NCBI GenBank assembly: GCA_902762335.1
Contig: CACWNZ010000122.1
Coordinates: forward strand, 1 to 8,577
From: an uncultured Ruminococcus sp.
Lineage (GTDB): Bacteria; Bacillota; Clostridia; Oscillospirales; Acutalibacteraceae
Direction: 5' to 3'
Length of the DNA stretch: 8,577 nucleotides
Below are positions 1-6,071 of this stretch, piece after piece; position 1 is the stretch's first letter; every line of letters begins with the position of its first letter. A program made the translations under genes and the position numbers. Below the pieces are notes generated by a model that was not told the origin of the DNA, did no database searches, and was given only the letters and a program-made list of their open reading frames with translations.

Positions 1-822
1 CATAGAGTGAAACGGGAGGTGGATGCGAATGGGAGCCTGAAAAGCTTCAATATCATCGAGCGCCCTGAAAATATCTACTTGGAGCGCAATATCATTGAGG
101 GCATCGGTTATGTGCTGGAGCGTCACGAAACGGTGATTGTGCTGGAGGACGACATTGTCACTTCTCCTTATTATTTGGAATACATGAACGAGGCTTTCGA
201 CCTTTATCGCGATATACCCAAAGTGATGCATGTGTCTGGGTTTACGAACCTGGACTTGCCTGTCGATGCTGCACATCCTGAGCAGAATTTCTATTTCACT
301 CCCCACATGAGTGGATGGGGATGGGGCACATGGCGAGACCGTTGGAACCAATACTACCATCACTTTCAGAGTCGCGAAGAAGCCTTGCAGGGCATGACGG
401 AGAGTGATCAGAAGGAAATGGAATATGGAGGAGTGTTTCCTTGCCTGAAAGGTCTCGACAAAAATCCCATCCCTTGGGATATCTGTTGGGAAATAGCCAT
501 CTATAAAGCAGGAGGCCTCTGTCTGACACCTGCTCATACGATGATACGGAACATTGGCTTAAAAAACGGTACACATTTTCGCTCAATGGACATCCTGCAA
601 TGGTATGAATACGACAGAGAACCTTTGGACGAACCCTTGCGGTTGGTGCGTGTGGACAATCCCCAAAGCAATCCCCAGACAGAGGCCCTCTTCCGCGAGG
701 CTATTCGAGATTGGGGCATTCGTTATACCATGCTGGGCAAGGTGGTAAGAATGCTATATAAAAATATTCTGCAACCCCTAATGGGAAAAAGAGGCAAGAA
801 TGCCGATCGCGTGGAAGGGTGA
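1..822 (+). CDS. Glycosyltransferase, GNT-I/HlpA-like, C-terminal part (5' end outside window)
   Basis: The frame is open to the left edge (CAT AGA GTG...), so the GTG at 7 is probably internal and the nucleotide-sugar-binding N-terminus is missing. Numbering from that GTG, residues 43-49 read VIVLEDD. This is the DxD-like metal/sugar-nucleotide motif of GT-A fold enzymes, followed by SPYYLEYMN, as in the GNT-I/HlpA-like glycosyltransferases found in Bacteroidetes surface-polysaccharide loci. A Trp-rich SGWGWGTWRDRW block (102-113) fits the acceptor-side motif of that family. A role in capsule, O-antigen or glycan assembly is inferred from the family only; substrate cannot be told. Codon use differs from the rest of the window: 3 of 19 Ile codons are ATA and about 16 of 19 Arg codons are CGN. 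The last residues (about 790-822) may not be the native C-terminus if a junction lies there. The stop ends 4 nt before the next start codon. The family call is recall, not a search. Confidence 0.75.
   Translation, partial: HRVKREVDANGSLKSFNIIERPENIYLERNIIEGIGYVLERHETVIVLEDDIVTSPYYLEYMNEAFDLYRDIPKVMHVSGFTNLDLPVDAAHPEQNFYFTPHMSGWGWGTWRDRWNQYYHHFQSREEALQGMTESDQKEMEYGGVFPCLKGLDKNPIPWDICWEIAIYKAGGLCLTPAHTMIRNIGLKNGTHFRSMDILQWYEYDREPLDEPLRLVRVDNPQSNPQTEALFREAIRDWGIRYTMLGKVVRMLYKNILQPLMGKRGKNADRVEG
815..819 (+). promoter_or_regulatory. Ribosome binding site of the AAA-CYTH gene
   Basis: AAGGG lies 7 nt before the ATG at 827. It supports that start over the in-frame ATG at 800, which has no comparable site and would add nine residues (MPIAWKGEN) not expected in front of a P-loop strand. 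The site overlaps the last codons of the glycosyltransferase frame. Confidence 0.6.
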
Positions 823-826
823 AAAT

Positions 827-1921
827 ATGGGAAATATCATCAAAATAGTGATAACGGGAGGACCGTGCGGCGGAAAATCCACAGCAATGAGCCGTATACA
901 GACCCATTTTACTGATCTCGGGTACAGAGTGCTGTTTGTTCCCGAAACAGCGACCGAGCTGATAAAGGGAGGCGTGGCGCCGTGGACCTGCGGATCTAAT
1001 GCCGACTATCAGACCTGCCAGATAAGCCTTCAGATAGAAAAGGAAAGAATATTTGAGCAGGCGGCAAAAACCATGAGGGACGATAAGATACTTATGGTCT
1101 GCGACAGAGGCGTGATAGACAATAAGGCTTATATGGAGCAGGAGGAATTCTATGGCGTGCTTGAAAAGCTGCATAGAAACGAGGTCGAGCTGAGGGATAA
1201 CTACGATGCGGTATTTCACCTCGTTACGGCGGCAAAGGGCGCGGAGGAGTTCTATACTACGGCGAATAATACCGCAAGAAGAGAGACTCCCGAACAGGCG
1301 GCAAAACTTGACGATAAGATAATTTCCGCATGGACGGGTCATCCGCATTTCAGGGTGATAGATAACGATACCGACTTTGACGGCAAGCTGAGAAAGCTGC
1401 TGACGGAGATAACAAGCTTTCTCGGCGAGCCCGAGCCTTACGAGACCGAGAGAAAATTCCTGATAGAATATCCCGATACCGCATTTCTGTCATCTCTTGA
1501 GAATTGTCAGAGGATAGAGATAATCCAGACCTATCTTAATTCGGACGACGGCAGCGAGATAAGGGTGCGCCAGCGCGGGTCTGACGGGCATTATATATAT
1601 TTCAAGACGATCAAGCGCAGGATAAGCGGACTCAGATGCGTTGAGATAGAGGAGAGGCTCTCAAAGGACGAGTACCTCGCCCTGCTGATGAATGCCGATA
1701 CTACAAAGCGACAGATAAGAAAGGACAGGTATTGCCTGACCTTCAGAAACCAATACTTTGAAATAGACGTATACCCTTTCTGGACAGATAAGGCTATTGC
1801 CGAGATAGAGCTGACTAACGAGAATTCCGAGATAATCTTTCCCGATTACGTCAAGGTCATAAAAGAGGTGACCGAGGATCTTAGCTTCAAGAATTCGGCG
1901 CTTGCGGCTATGGTAAACTGA
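827..1921 (+). CDS. AAA_28 (NadR/TTD14-type) P-loop NTPase fused to a CYTH triphosphatase domain
   Basis: A 364-residue two-domain protein. Residues 1-200 are a P-loop NTPase. The Walker A motif is GGPCGGKST (11-19). A Walker-B-like ILMVCDRG segment (88-95) has the DRG seen in nucleoside-kinase-like P-loop folds. Residues 203-364 are a CYTH domain. Its signature acidic/basic tunnel residues are visible: ETERK (206-210, the ExExK motif), EIRVRQR (244-250), YFKTIKR (258-264), EIEER (273-277), FEIDVY (311-316) and AEIEL (325-329). CYTH enzymes hydrolyse or transfer triphosphate groups with divalent metal; AAA_28-CYTH fusions also occur in animals (Drosophila TTD14, reported to bind GTP and phosphoinositides). 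Both active sites look intact, so an NTP-using kinase or switch coupled to a triphosphate-tunnel enzyme is likely, but the substrate is unknown. Ile codons are mostly ATA (about 24 of 31), unlike the gene to its left. No promoter is visible. It probably heads a two-gene unit with the next gene. Confidence 0.88.
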   Translation: MGNIIKIVITGGPCGGKSTAMSRIQTHFTDLGYRVLFVPETATELIKGGVAPWTCGSNADYQTCQISLQIEKERIFEQAAKTMRDDKILMVCDRGVIDNKAYMEQEEFYGVLEKLHRNEVELRDNYDAVFHLVTAAKGAEEFYTTANNTARRETPEQAAKLDDKIISAWTGHPHFRVIDNDTDFDGKLRKLLTEITSFLGEPEPYETERKFLIEYPDTAFLSSLENCQRIEIIQTYLNSDDGSEIRVRQRGSDGHYIYFKTIKRRISGLRCVEIEERLSKDEYLALLMNADTTKRQIRKDRYCLTFRNQYFEIDVYPFWTDKAIAEIELTNENSEIIFPDYVKVIKEVTEDLSFKNSALAAMVN

Positions 1922-1972
1922 CGGAAAAGACGGAAGGATAAGAATAACGCTTTGTGGCGATGAGGTTGTAAG

Positions 1973-2992
1973 ATGAGTGAGATAAGAGATATTCTTAATG
2001 AGCTTGAGAGCTGTGAGAAGCCGGATACCCGACAGATAGAGAGCCTGCTTTATATGTATGCGGATATGCCCGATAAATTTGACGGCAAGATGAACGGAGC
2101 CGAGCTGTTTGACGAGCTGACGCGGCTTGCGGTGCTTTGCAAACGCAGCGGGCTGCCCGATGAGGTACAGTTTTTTTGCTATAAAAAGGCGTTTGCCTCG
2201 CACGAGCCCGACCCGGAGCAATTTAAAAAATACGGGATACCGCTGATAGATCTGTATTTAAAGCTGCACGGCAGCCATTCTCCCGGCGATGATGATAACG
2301 ACTGTATCCGTGTGCTTTCAGAGCTGCTGAAAAAATACAGATACAGTCTGCTTGCCAAAAGGAGCACGGCGGATATGTTAGAGGTCTACGAGGCGGGACT
2401 GTCCCGTATGCTCTATGAGAGCCTTCCTGCGGAAAAGCTGACGAGGTCTGTTGTTTACAACCTGCTGATACAGTGCTCGAGGGCGGGCTTTAACAAAACT
2501 GTTACCGAGGAAACCGCGCTCGGTTTTTTCAAAACAGTGGACACCGTATATTTTCGGTTTTTCCGTTCGGAGTTCATGCAAAGACCCGAGGGCGGTGAGC
2601 AGGAATTTGAAACGGTGGTAGAGAGCATAGCGCGCGCCTATGAAGGCATGGCGGATATGCTGCCCGAGAAGGATTGGGGAACGTCGATAGTATATTATAA
2701 ATTGGCTCTTGAGATAAGGCTCCAATATCTTGACAGGGTATTTCCCGCAGACTGCGGAAGAGGCAGCCTTAACAGATTCGGCAGGCTGCGGCTGATACTG
2801 ACGCAGATGATCCCCGAAGCGGATATAGTATCGGAGTTTGCAGAGGGCTTTTATAAGCTTCAAAGGGCGTATAAGGGCATAAGGAGCGAGGACGAGTGTT
2901 CACAGTACAGAAGACTGTCCGACGAATTTTACGGGACGATAGTTGATATGTGTTCCGATAGTGTGGCAGATACAGAGGCTGCACCTATTTAG
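1973..2992 (+). CDS. Hypothetical helical protein
   Basis: A 339-residue soluble protein that I do not recognise. The start is set by GAGG at 1962-1965, 7 nt before the ATG. It has no signal peptide or membrane segment. The composition and periodicity (for example SIVYYKLALEIRLQYLDRVFP near 235-255, and repeated Leu/Tyr/Ala-rich stretches) suggest an all-helical, TPR-like fold throughout; this is inference, as no clear repeat consensus was found. It begins 51 nt after the AAA-CYTH gene with no terminator between them, so the two are probably co-transcribed and may work together, perhaps as a scaffold or partner. Codon use (ATA, AGG/AGA, GCG) matches the main genome. The unit ends at the terminator at 3151-3197. 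Confidence 0.75.
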   Translation: MSEIRDILNELESCEKPDTRQIESLLYMYADMPDKFDGKMNGAELFDELTRLAVLCKRSGLPDEVQFFCYKKAFASHEPDPEQFKKYGIPLIDLYLKLHGSHSPGDDDNDCIRVLSELLKKYRYSLLAKRSTADMLEVYEAGLSRMLYESLPAEKLTRSVVYNLLIQCSRAGFNKTVTEETALGFFKTVDTVYFRFFRSEFMQRPEGGEQEFETVVESIARAYEGMADMLPEKDWGTSIVYYKLALEIRLQYLDRVFPADCGRGSLNRFGRLRLILTQMIPEADIVSEFAEGFYKLQRAYKGIRSEDECSQYRRLSDEFYGTIVDMCSDSVADTEAAPI

Positions 2993-3027
2993 GAGGAAGC
3001 CGCGGAAACAGGGTGCCGTATTAAAAG

Positions 3028-3100
3028 CTTTGCTTTCAACAAGCAAAGGCAAGCCGCAGGCTTGCTGACGTTCAGTGGGAGATTTTACTCCCACTGAACG
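3028..3100. repeat. Three back-to-back perfect hairpins in the intergenic region
   Basis: Three perfect inverted repeats follow one another almost without gaps. The first is CTTTGCTT (3028-3035)/AAGCAAAG (3041-3048) with a 5-nt loop. The second is GCAAGCC (3049-3055)/GGCTTGC (3059-3065) with a 3-nt loop. The third is a 13-bp stem, CGTTCAGTGGGAG (3069-3081)/CTCCCACTGAACG (3088-3100), with a 6-nt loop. None is followed by a T-run, so this is not an ordinary terminator. It sits between the end of the hypothetical gene and the real terminator, so it would be part of that mRNA's 3' untranslated region. It could be a dispersed palindromic element of the host genome, an RNA-stabilising 3' structure, or a small structured RNA. 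Confidence 0.55.
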
Positions 3101-3150
3101 GATATATGGCTCCCGCCACATACTTTGCGGTTATATTCCGAAAAACGTCA

Positions 3151-3197
3151 CGGGGCGGCGCGAAGAATGCCGTCCCGAAATTTTTTGTTTTTTTTTA
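3151..3197 (+). terminator. Rho-independent terminator of the AAA-CYTH/hypothetical unit
   Basis: A GC-rich 9-bp stem, CGGGGCGGC (3151-3159) with GCCGTCCCG (3169-3177), pairs fully with one G-U wobble and has a 9-nt loop. It is followed by AAA and a long T-rich tract (3181-3197 and beyond). It ends the rightward transcript of the two genes to its left. Confidence 0.85.
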
Positions 3198-3250
3198 ATT
3201 TTTTTCTGTTTTTTCTGTAACCTTGAGCGGGCAGGTCGTATTATTATGCC

Positions 3251-3259
3251 AAAAGGAGG
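3251..3259 (+). promoter_or_regulatory. Ribosome binding site of the VWA lipoprotein gene
   Basis: AAAAGGAGG lies 8 nt before the ATG at 3268 and fixes the start there. The lipoprotein signal peptide begins directly at this ATG, whereas the upstream TTG at 3223 would put 15 extra residues before it. No convincing -35/-10 pair was found upstream: TATTAT runs at 3239-3247 lack a good -35 at the right distance. Confidence 0.85.
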
Positions 3260-3267
3260 CTGATCTT

Positions 3268-4791
3268 ATGAAAAACACAAAAATGATCGCACTTATCTCA
3301 GCATTGGTATTATCCGTAAGCATGACCGCCTGCAGCAGTAATGAGGCTGCGCCCGCGCCTGCCGGGTCGGTATCGGCAGACCATTCTGTATCGGCGCTTA
3401 CGCCGCCGACCTCGCTCAAGGGCAGTCCGGAGGACAAGACCCCCGCCGCGACGGAGAAAAACGACGTTCCCGCAGCGGCTTCCGCAGATGCCGGAATAAA
3501 AGAGGACGCCGACTATGCGCCCGACGGGGACGGTGATACGATAGCCGCCGAAGCGCCCGCGTATTCCGCCAAGTCGGACAGTATCCGCGCCGAGGTCTAT
3601 CCTGCTGACGGCGCAGAAGCCTATTCTCCGATAAGTCCCGATGACGGCTACGGCGAGACTGCGCCCGCAATGCCCGAAACTGACGGCGACGTAATAATGC
3701 CGCCCGAGCCGCCTCAGCAGCAGCCCGAGGCAGGTCTGCTGACGGCAGGCGAATGGAAGGATAACGAAAATTGGGGCTTCTTCACCAACCTTGTAAACAC
3801 GGATAAGATAAGCTTTCCGAGCTACGGCGTAGAGCCCCGCTTCAGAACGAAGGTGACCGTAAAGAACAGCGCCGACGGTCAGCCTGCCGTAAACGCGAAG
3901 GTAAGCATCTATTCGGAAGACGATTCTCTCTTATGGACAGCAGTTACCGATAAAAACGGCGTTGCTTATCTGTTTACCGAGAACGCAGACACAGAGTTCA
4001 GGGGCGTTGCGGAATACGGCAGCGCAAAGACCAAATTCACGGGCAAGTCGGGTACGGATATTCAGAAAATACCTGAGGGCGAACAGGGAACGGCTCAGAG
4101 CATTCCCGACGAGCAGAGGGTGAACGGCAATTCGTCGGCATCGGAGATAGAGCTTACCCTCGACAGCAGCGGCGCGGCTTATAAAAAGACCGACGTTATG
4201 TTCATTCTTGACGCTACGGGCTCAATGGGCGACGAGATGGCGTATATTCAGAAGGAATTTACCGATATAGCGGAAAAGATCGGTGACGAAAACACGAGGT
4301 ACTCTGTAAACTTCTACCGCGACGAGTATGACGAGTACGTCACGAAGTGCTTCGATTTCAGCGATAACGTTCAGGCGGTACAGAGCCTTCTTAACGATGA
4401 GACAGCGACGGGCGGCGGCGATGCTCCCGAGGCTGTGGACAAGATACTTGCGGAATGCATAGGAAGCAGCGGTTGGTCTGAGGATTCCGTAAAGATAGCC
4501 TTTCTGATCTTTGACGCGCCGCCTCATTACGGCACCGAGGCATCTCTTGCGGCGTCAATACAAATAGCCGCCGAAAAGGGCATAAGACTCATTCCCGTGG
4601 TGGCATCAAATTCCGACAGGGACACCGAGCTTTTCGGCAGGGCGATCGCCATTAAGACGGGCGGAACTTACGTTTTCCTTACCGATGATTCAGGCGTAGG
4701 CAGCTCACATCTTGAGCCTATCATCGGCAAATATGATGTAGAAAAGCTCAACGACCTCATCGTCAGAGTAATAAACGAGTATAAGCAGTAA
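3268..4791 (+). CDS. Secreted lipoprotein with a von Willebrand factor A domain
   Basis: A 507-residue protein. Residues 1-22 form a lipoprotein signal peptide: Lys-containing n-region, hydrophobic core and SMTAC ending at Cys22, so the mature protein should be lipid-anchored outside the membrane. Residues 23-155 are an acidic, Ala/Pro/Ser/Asp-rich, probably disordered linker with EPPQQQPE near its end. An LTAGEWKDNENW motif (158-169) precedes a beta-rich segment (about 190-260, AVNAKVSIYSEDD... TDKNGVAYLF) resembling carboxypeptidase-regulatory or Ig-like domains. The VWA domain spans about 308-507. Its metal-site (MIDAS) residues are DATGS (315-319, a variant of DxSxS), Thr381 in TGGGDAPEA, and Asp416 in FDAPPH. 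VWA domains bind protein ligands through a metal ion, so a cell-surface adhesion or assembly role is likely; the ligand is unknown. It appears to be a single-gene transcript between two terminators, convergent with the next gene. Confidence 0.88.
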   Translation: MKNTKMIALISALVLSVSMTACSSNEAAPAPAGSVSADHSVSALTPPTSLKGSPEDKTPAATEKNDVPAAASADAGIKEDADYAPDGDGDTIAAEAPAYSAKSDSIRAEVYPADGAEAYSPISPDDGYGETAPAMPETDGDVIMPPEPPQQQPEAGLLTAGEWKDNENWGFFTNLVNTDKISFPSYGVEPRFRTKVTVKNSADGQPAVNAKVSIYSEDDSLLWTAVTDKNGVAYLFTENADTEFRGVAEYGSAKTKFTGKSGTDIQKIPEGEQGTAQSIPDEQRVNGNSSASEIELTLDSSGAAYKKTDVMFILDATGSMGDEMAYIQKEFTDIAEKIGDENTRYSVNFYRDEYDEYVTKCFDFSDNVQAVQSLLNDETATGGGDAPEAVDKILAECIGSSGWSEDSVKIAFLIFDAPPHYGTEASLAASIQIAAEKGIRLIPVVASNSDRDTELFGRAIAIKTGGTYVFLTDDSGVGSSHLEPIIGKYDVEKLNDLIVRVINEYKQ

Positions 4792-4824
4792 CACGGAGCA
4801 GAGTGTCCGTCTGTAACACAGCAA

Positions 4825-4858
4825 AAGGGCTGCCGCACGAAAAAATGCGGCAGCCCTT
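4825..4858. terminator. Bidirectional terminator hairpin between convergent genes
   Basis: A perfect 13-bp stem, AAGGGCTGCCGCA (4825-4837) with TGCGGCAGCCCTT (4846-4858), has an 8-nt loop. It is flanked by short T-rich sequence on the plus side (TTATTT) and by TTTTG on the minus side. It lies 33 nt after the VWA gene and 3 nt before the stop of the minus-strand membrane protein, so it likely serves both. Confidence 0.8.
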
Positions 4859-4861
4859 ATT

Positions 4862-5242
4862 TCAGTTATCTTTTGCGGCTCCTTCGGGGTCATTGGCGTC
4901 AGAAAGACGGCGCTTTGCCTCGGAGTGTCTCTTCTTCAGCCTTGCGGTGCGCGTTACTATAAAGAAAATAAGAAATACGGTTACGGCGCCCACGGGTACG
5001 AGAAAGCCGAACAAAAAGCTGAACGGATCCATGCTTTTGCTTTCGTTTGTATTATCGGCGCTCTGCGCCGCCGCAGCTCCTTCATCGGAAATGACGGATA
5101 CCGCTGAGGAGGTCTCTGACACTGCGGCGCTGTCATCGGCGGAATATACATACCGCGAACAGCACAGCACTGCGGTTATAAGCGTTATTATTGCAAGCGC
5201 GGCAGCCCATATACGGGTGTCGGCGGATCTTGAGTGAGCCAT
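4862..5242 (-). CDS. Small membrane protein with two transmembrane segments
   Basis: A 126-residue protein that I do not recognise. A first hydrophobic segment at 11-28 (IWAAALAIITLITAVLCC) could be a membrane anchor or an uncleaved signal. It is followed by an acidic Ser/Ala-rich stretch (about 35-70), a second hydrophobic segment (75-97, FSFLFGFLVPVGAVTVFLIFFIV), then a strongly basic tail (98-113, RTARLKKRHSEAKRR). By the positive-inside rule, both ends are cytoplasmic and the 40-residue loop faces out. The start has GGAAG about 10 nt upstream. It begins 34 nt after the RadC-like gene on the same strand with no clear terminator between, so it is probably its operon partner. The plus-strand frame over the same bases is a shadow. 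Confidence 0.75.
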   Translation of the reverse strand: MAHSRSADTRIWAAALAIITLITAVLCCSRYVYSADDSAAVSETSSAVSVISDEGAAAAQSADNTNESKSMDPFSFLFGFLVPVGAVTVFLIFFIVTRTARLKKRHSEAKRRLSDANDPEGAAKDN

Positions 5243-5276
5243 ATTTTTTCACTTCCGTTATATCAGCTTTTGTGTG

Positions 5277-5969
5277 TCACAAAAACAGACTGCCGTATTC
5301 CGAGTTTCCCATAGAGAAGCATACGGTGTCTGCTATAATAAGGTAGTCGGTGAGATAAAGGCGATTCAGAGCGAGAGCCGAGTTTATTAGCTGAGCCGCC
5401 CTTATATCGTCACGGTCGGGTATAGGGTCACTGCAGGGCTTGTTGCGCGCTATGACCGTTCCCGAAGCATCATACATCATGGCAAGACTGACTACCTCCT
5501 CGGCATCGGCGCTGTTTTTAACGGTGCCGCATTCAAGGGTATTGCAAAAAAGCCTTCTGCATTGCGAATCAAGCAGCAGAATACAGCTCTCATCGCTGTC
5601 GTTGCCGATATACCTGTTCAGAAAGAAGCTCTCGATGCTGTCCGCCGTCAGCCTGCCGCTATGTCTGTCGGGATCGCTGTAGGTGGTCTCCATGACGTCG
5701 TACATCAGCTTCAGCATCAGGGCGCCGTTTTCGCTCAGCCCGAAGCTGCGCAGCTCATCTGTACCTGCTTCCAGCACTCCGTGCAGGGAGCCGAAGCGGG
5801 AAATAAGATGATGAGCAAGCCGGTTGGTGTTTTTTCTCGGTACGCAGTAAAACAGGAGCATCTCAAGCAGGGTGGGGTCGTCAAAAAGGTCAAAGCCGTT
5901 ATGAAAAAACTCATCTCTTAAACGGGTCCTGTGTCCCTTGTGAATACCGCCCCTTTTACCGTCGCTCAT
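5277..5969 (-). CDS. RadC-like JAB-domain protein with a degenerate metal site
   Basis: A 230-residue protein with RadC/UPF0758 family architecture. The N-terminal part (10-95: HKGHRTRLRDEFF, LLEMLLFYCVPRKNTN, LAHHLISRFGSLHGVLEAG) matches the RadC helical region and includes a weakened helix-hairpin-helix (FGLSENGA, 76-83). The C-terminal JAB/MPN-like domain (about 105-230) includes ESCILLLDSQCRRL and CGTVKNSADAEEVVSLAM. In normal RadC the JAMM motif reads HNHPSGD...PS..D. Here the aligned residues are RNKPCSD (175-181), then PIPDRDD, so both metal-binding histidines and the serine are gone while the last Asp remains. LDH, conserved after the motif, reads LTD. The enzyme core is therefore predicted to be inactive as a metalloprotease. 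Length is normal and the frame is intact, so it is not an obvious pseudogene. AAGGAG (5977-5982) lies 7 nt before the ATG. RadC's cellular role is unsettled even for intact members. Confidence 0.82.
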   Translation of the reverse strand: MSDGKRGGIHKGHRTRLRDEFFHNGFDLFDDPTLLEMLLFYCVPRKNTNRLAHHLISRFGSLHGVLEAGTDELRSFGLSENGALMLKLMYDVMETTYSDPDRHSGRLTADSIESFFLNRYIGNDSDESCILLLDSQCRRLFCNTLECGTVKNSADAEEVVSLAMMYDASGTVIARNKPCSDPIPDRDDIRAAQLINSALALNRLYLTDYLIIADTVCFSMGNSEYGSLFL

Positions 5970-6000
5970 AACCGATCTCCTTAAAGCTCATTACCCGTTC

Positions 6001-6029
6001 ATTATACACCATTTCGAATTACAATTCAA
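6001..6029 (-). promoter_or_regulatory. Sigma-A type promoter of the RadC-like/membrane protein unit
   Basis: On the minus strand, TTGAAT (-35, 6024-6029) and a perfect TATAAT (-10, 6001-6006) are separated by exactly 17 nt. Transcription would begin near 5994, giving a leader of about 25 nt that contains the AAGGAG site. Confidence 0.8.
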
Positions 6030-6041
6030 TGATAATCCTGT

Positions 6042-6062
6042 AAAAAACACGGAAACCTCCGT
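6042..6062 (-). terminator. Short terminator after the S1-domain gene
   Basis: On the minus strand a 5-bp stem, ACGGA (6058-6062) with TCCGT (6049-6053), closes a 4-nt loop and is followed by GTTTTTT (6042-6048). The stem is weak but has a proper T-run. It sits 10 nt after the S1 gene's stop and just before the next promoter. Confidence 0.5.
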
Positions 6063-6071
6063 ATAAGGGGG

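Noticed and set aside
3069..3100. 13-bp hairpin as the terminator of the upstream gene
   Set aside because: No T-run follows it; the hairpin at 3151-3177 with its T-tract is the terminator.
2900..3121. Minus-strand frame running through the hairpin region
   Set aside because: It crosses the three hairpins and the end of a well-supported plus-strand gene and has no start signals; likely spurious.
3416..3670. Arg-rich minus-strand open frame inside the VWA gene
   Set aside because: It is a shadow of the GC-rich Ala/Pro/Asp linker coding sequence; the composition is explained by the other strand.
4803..5237. Plus-strand 144-residue open frame
   Set aside because: It lies antisense to the two-helix membrane protein, overlaps the terminator hairpin at its start and has no ribosome binding site.
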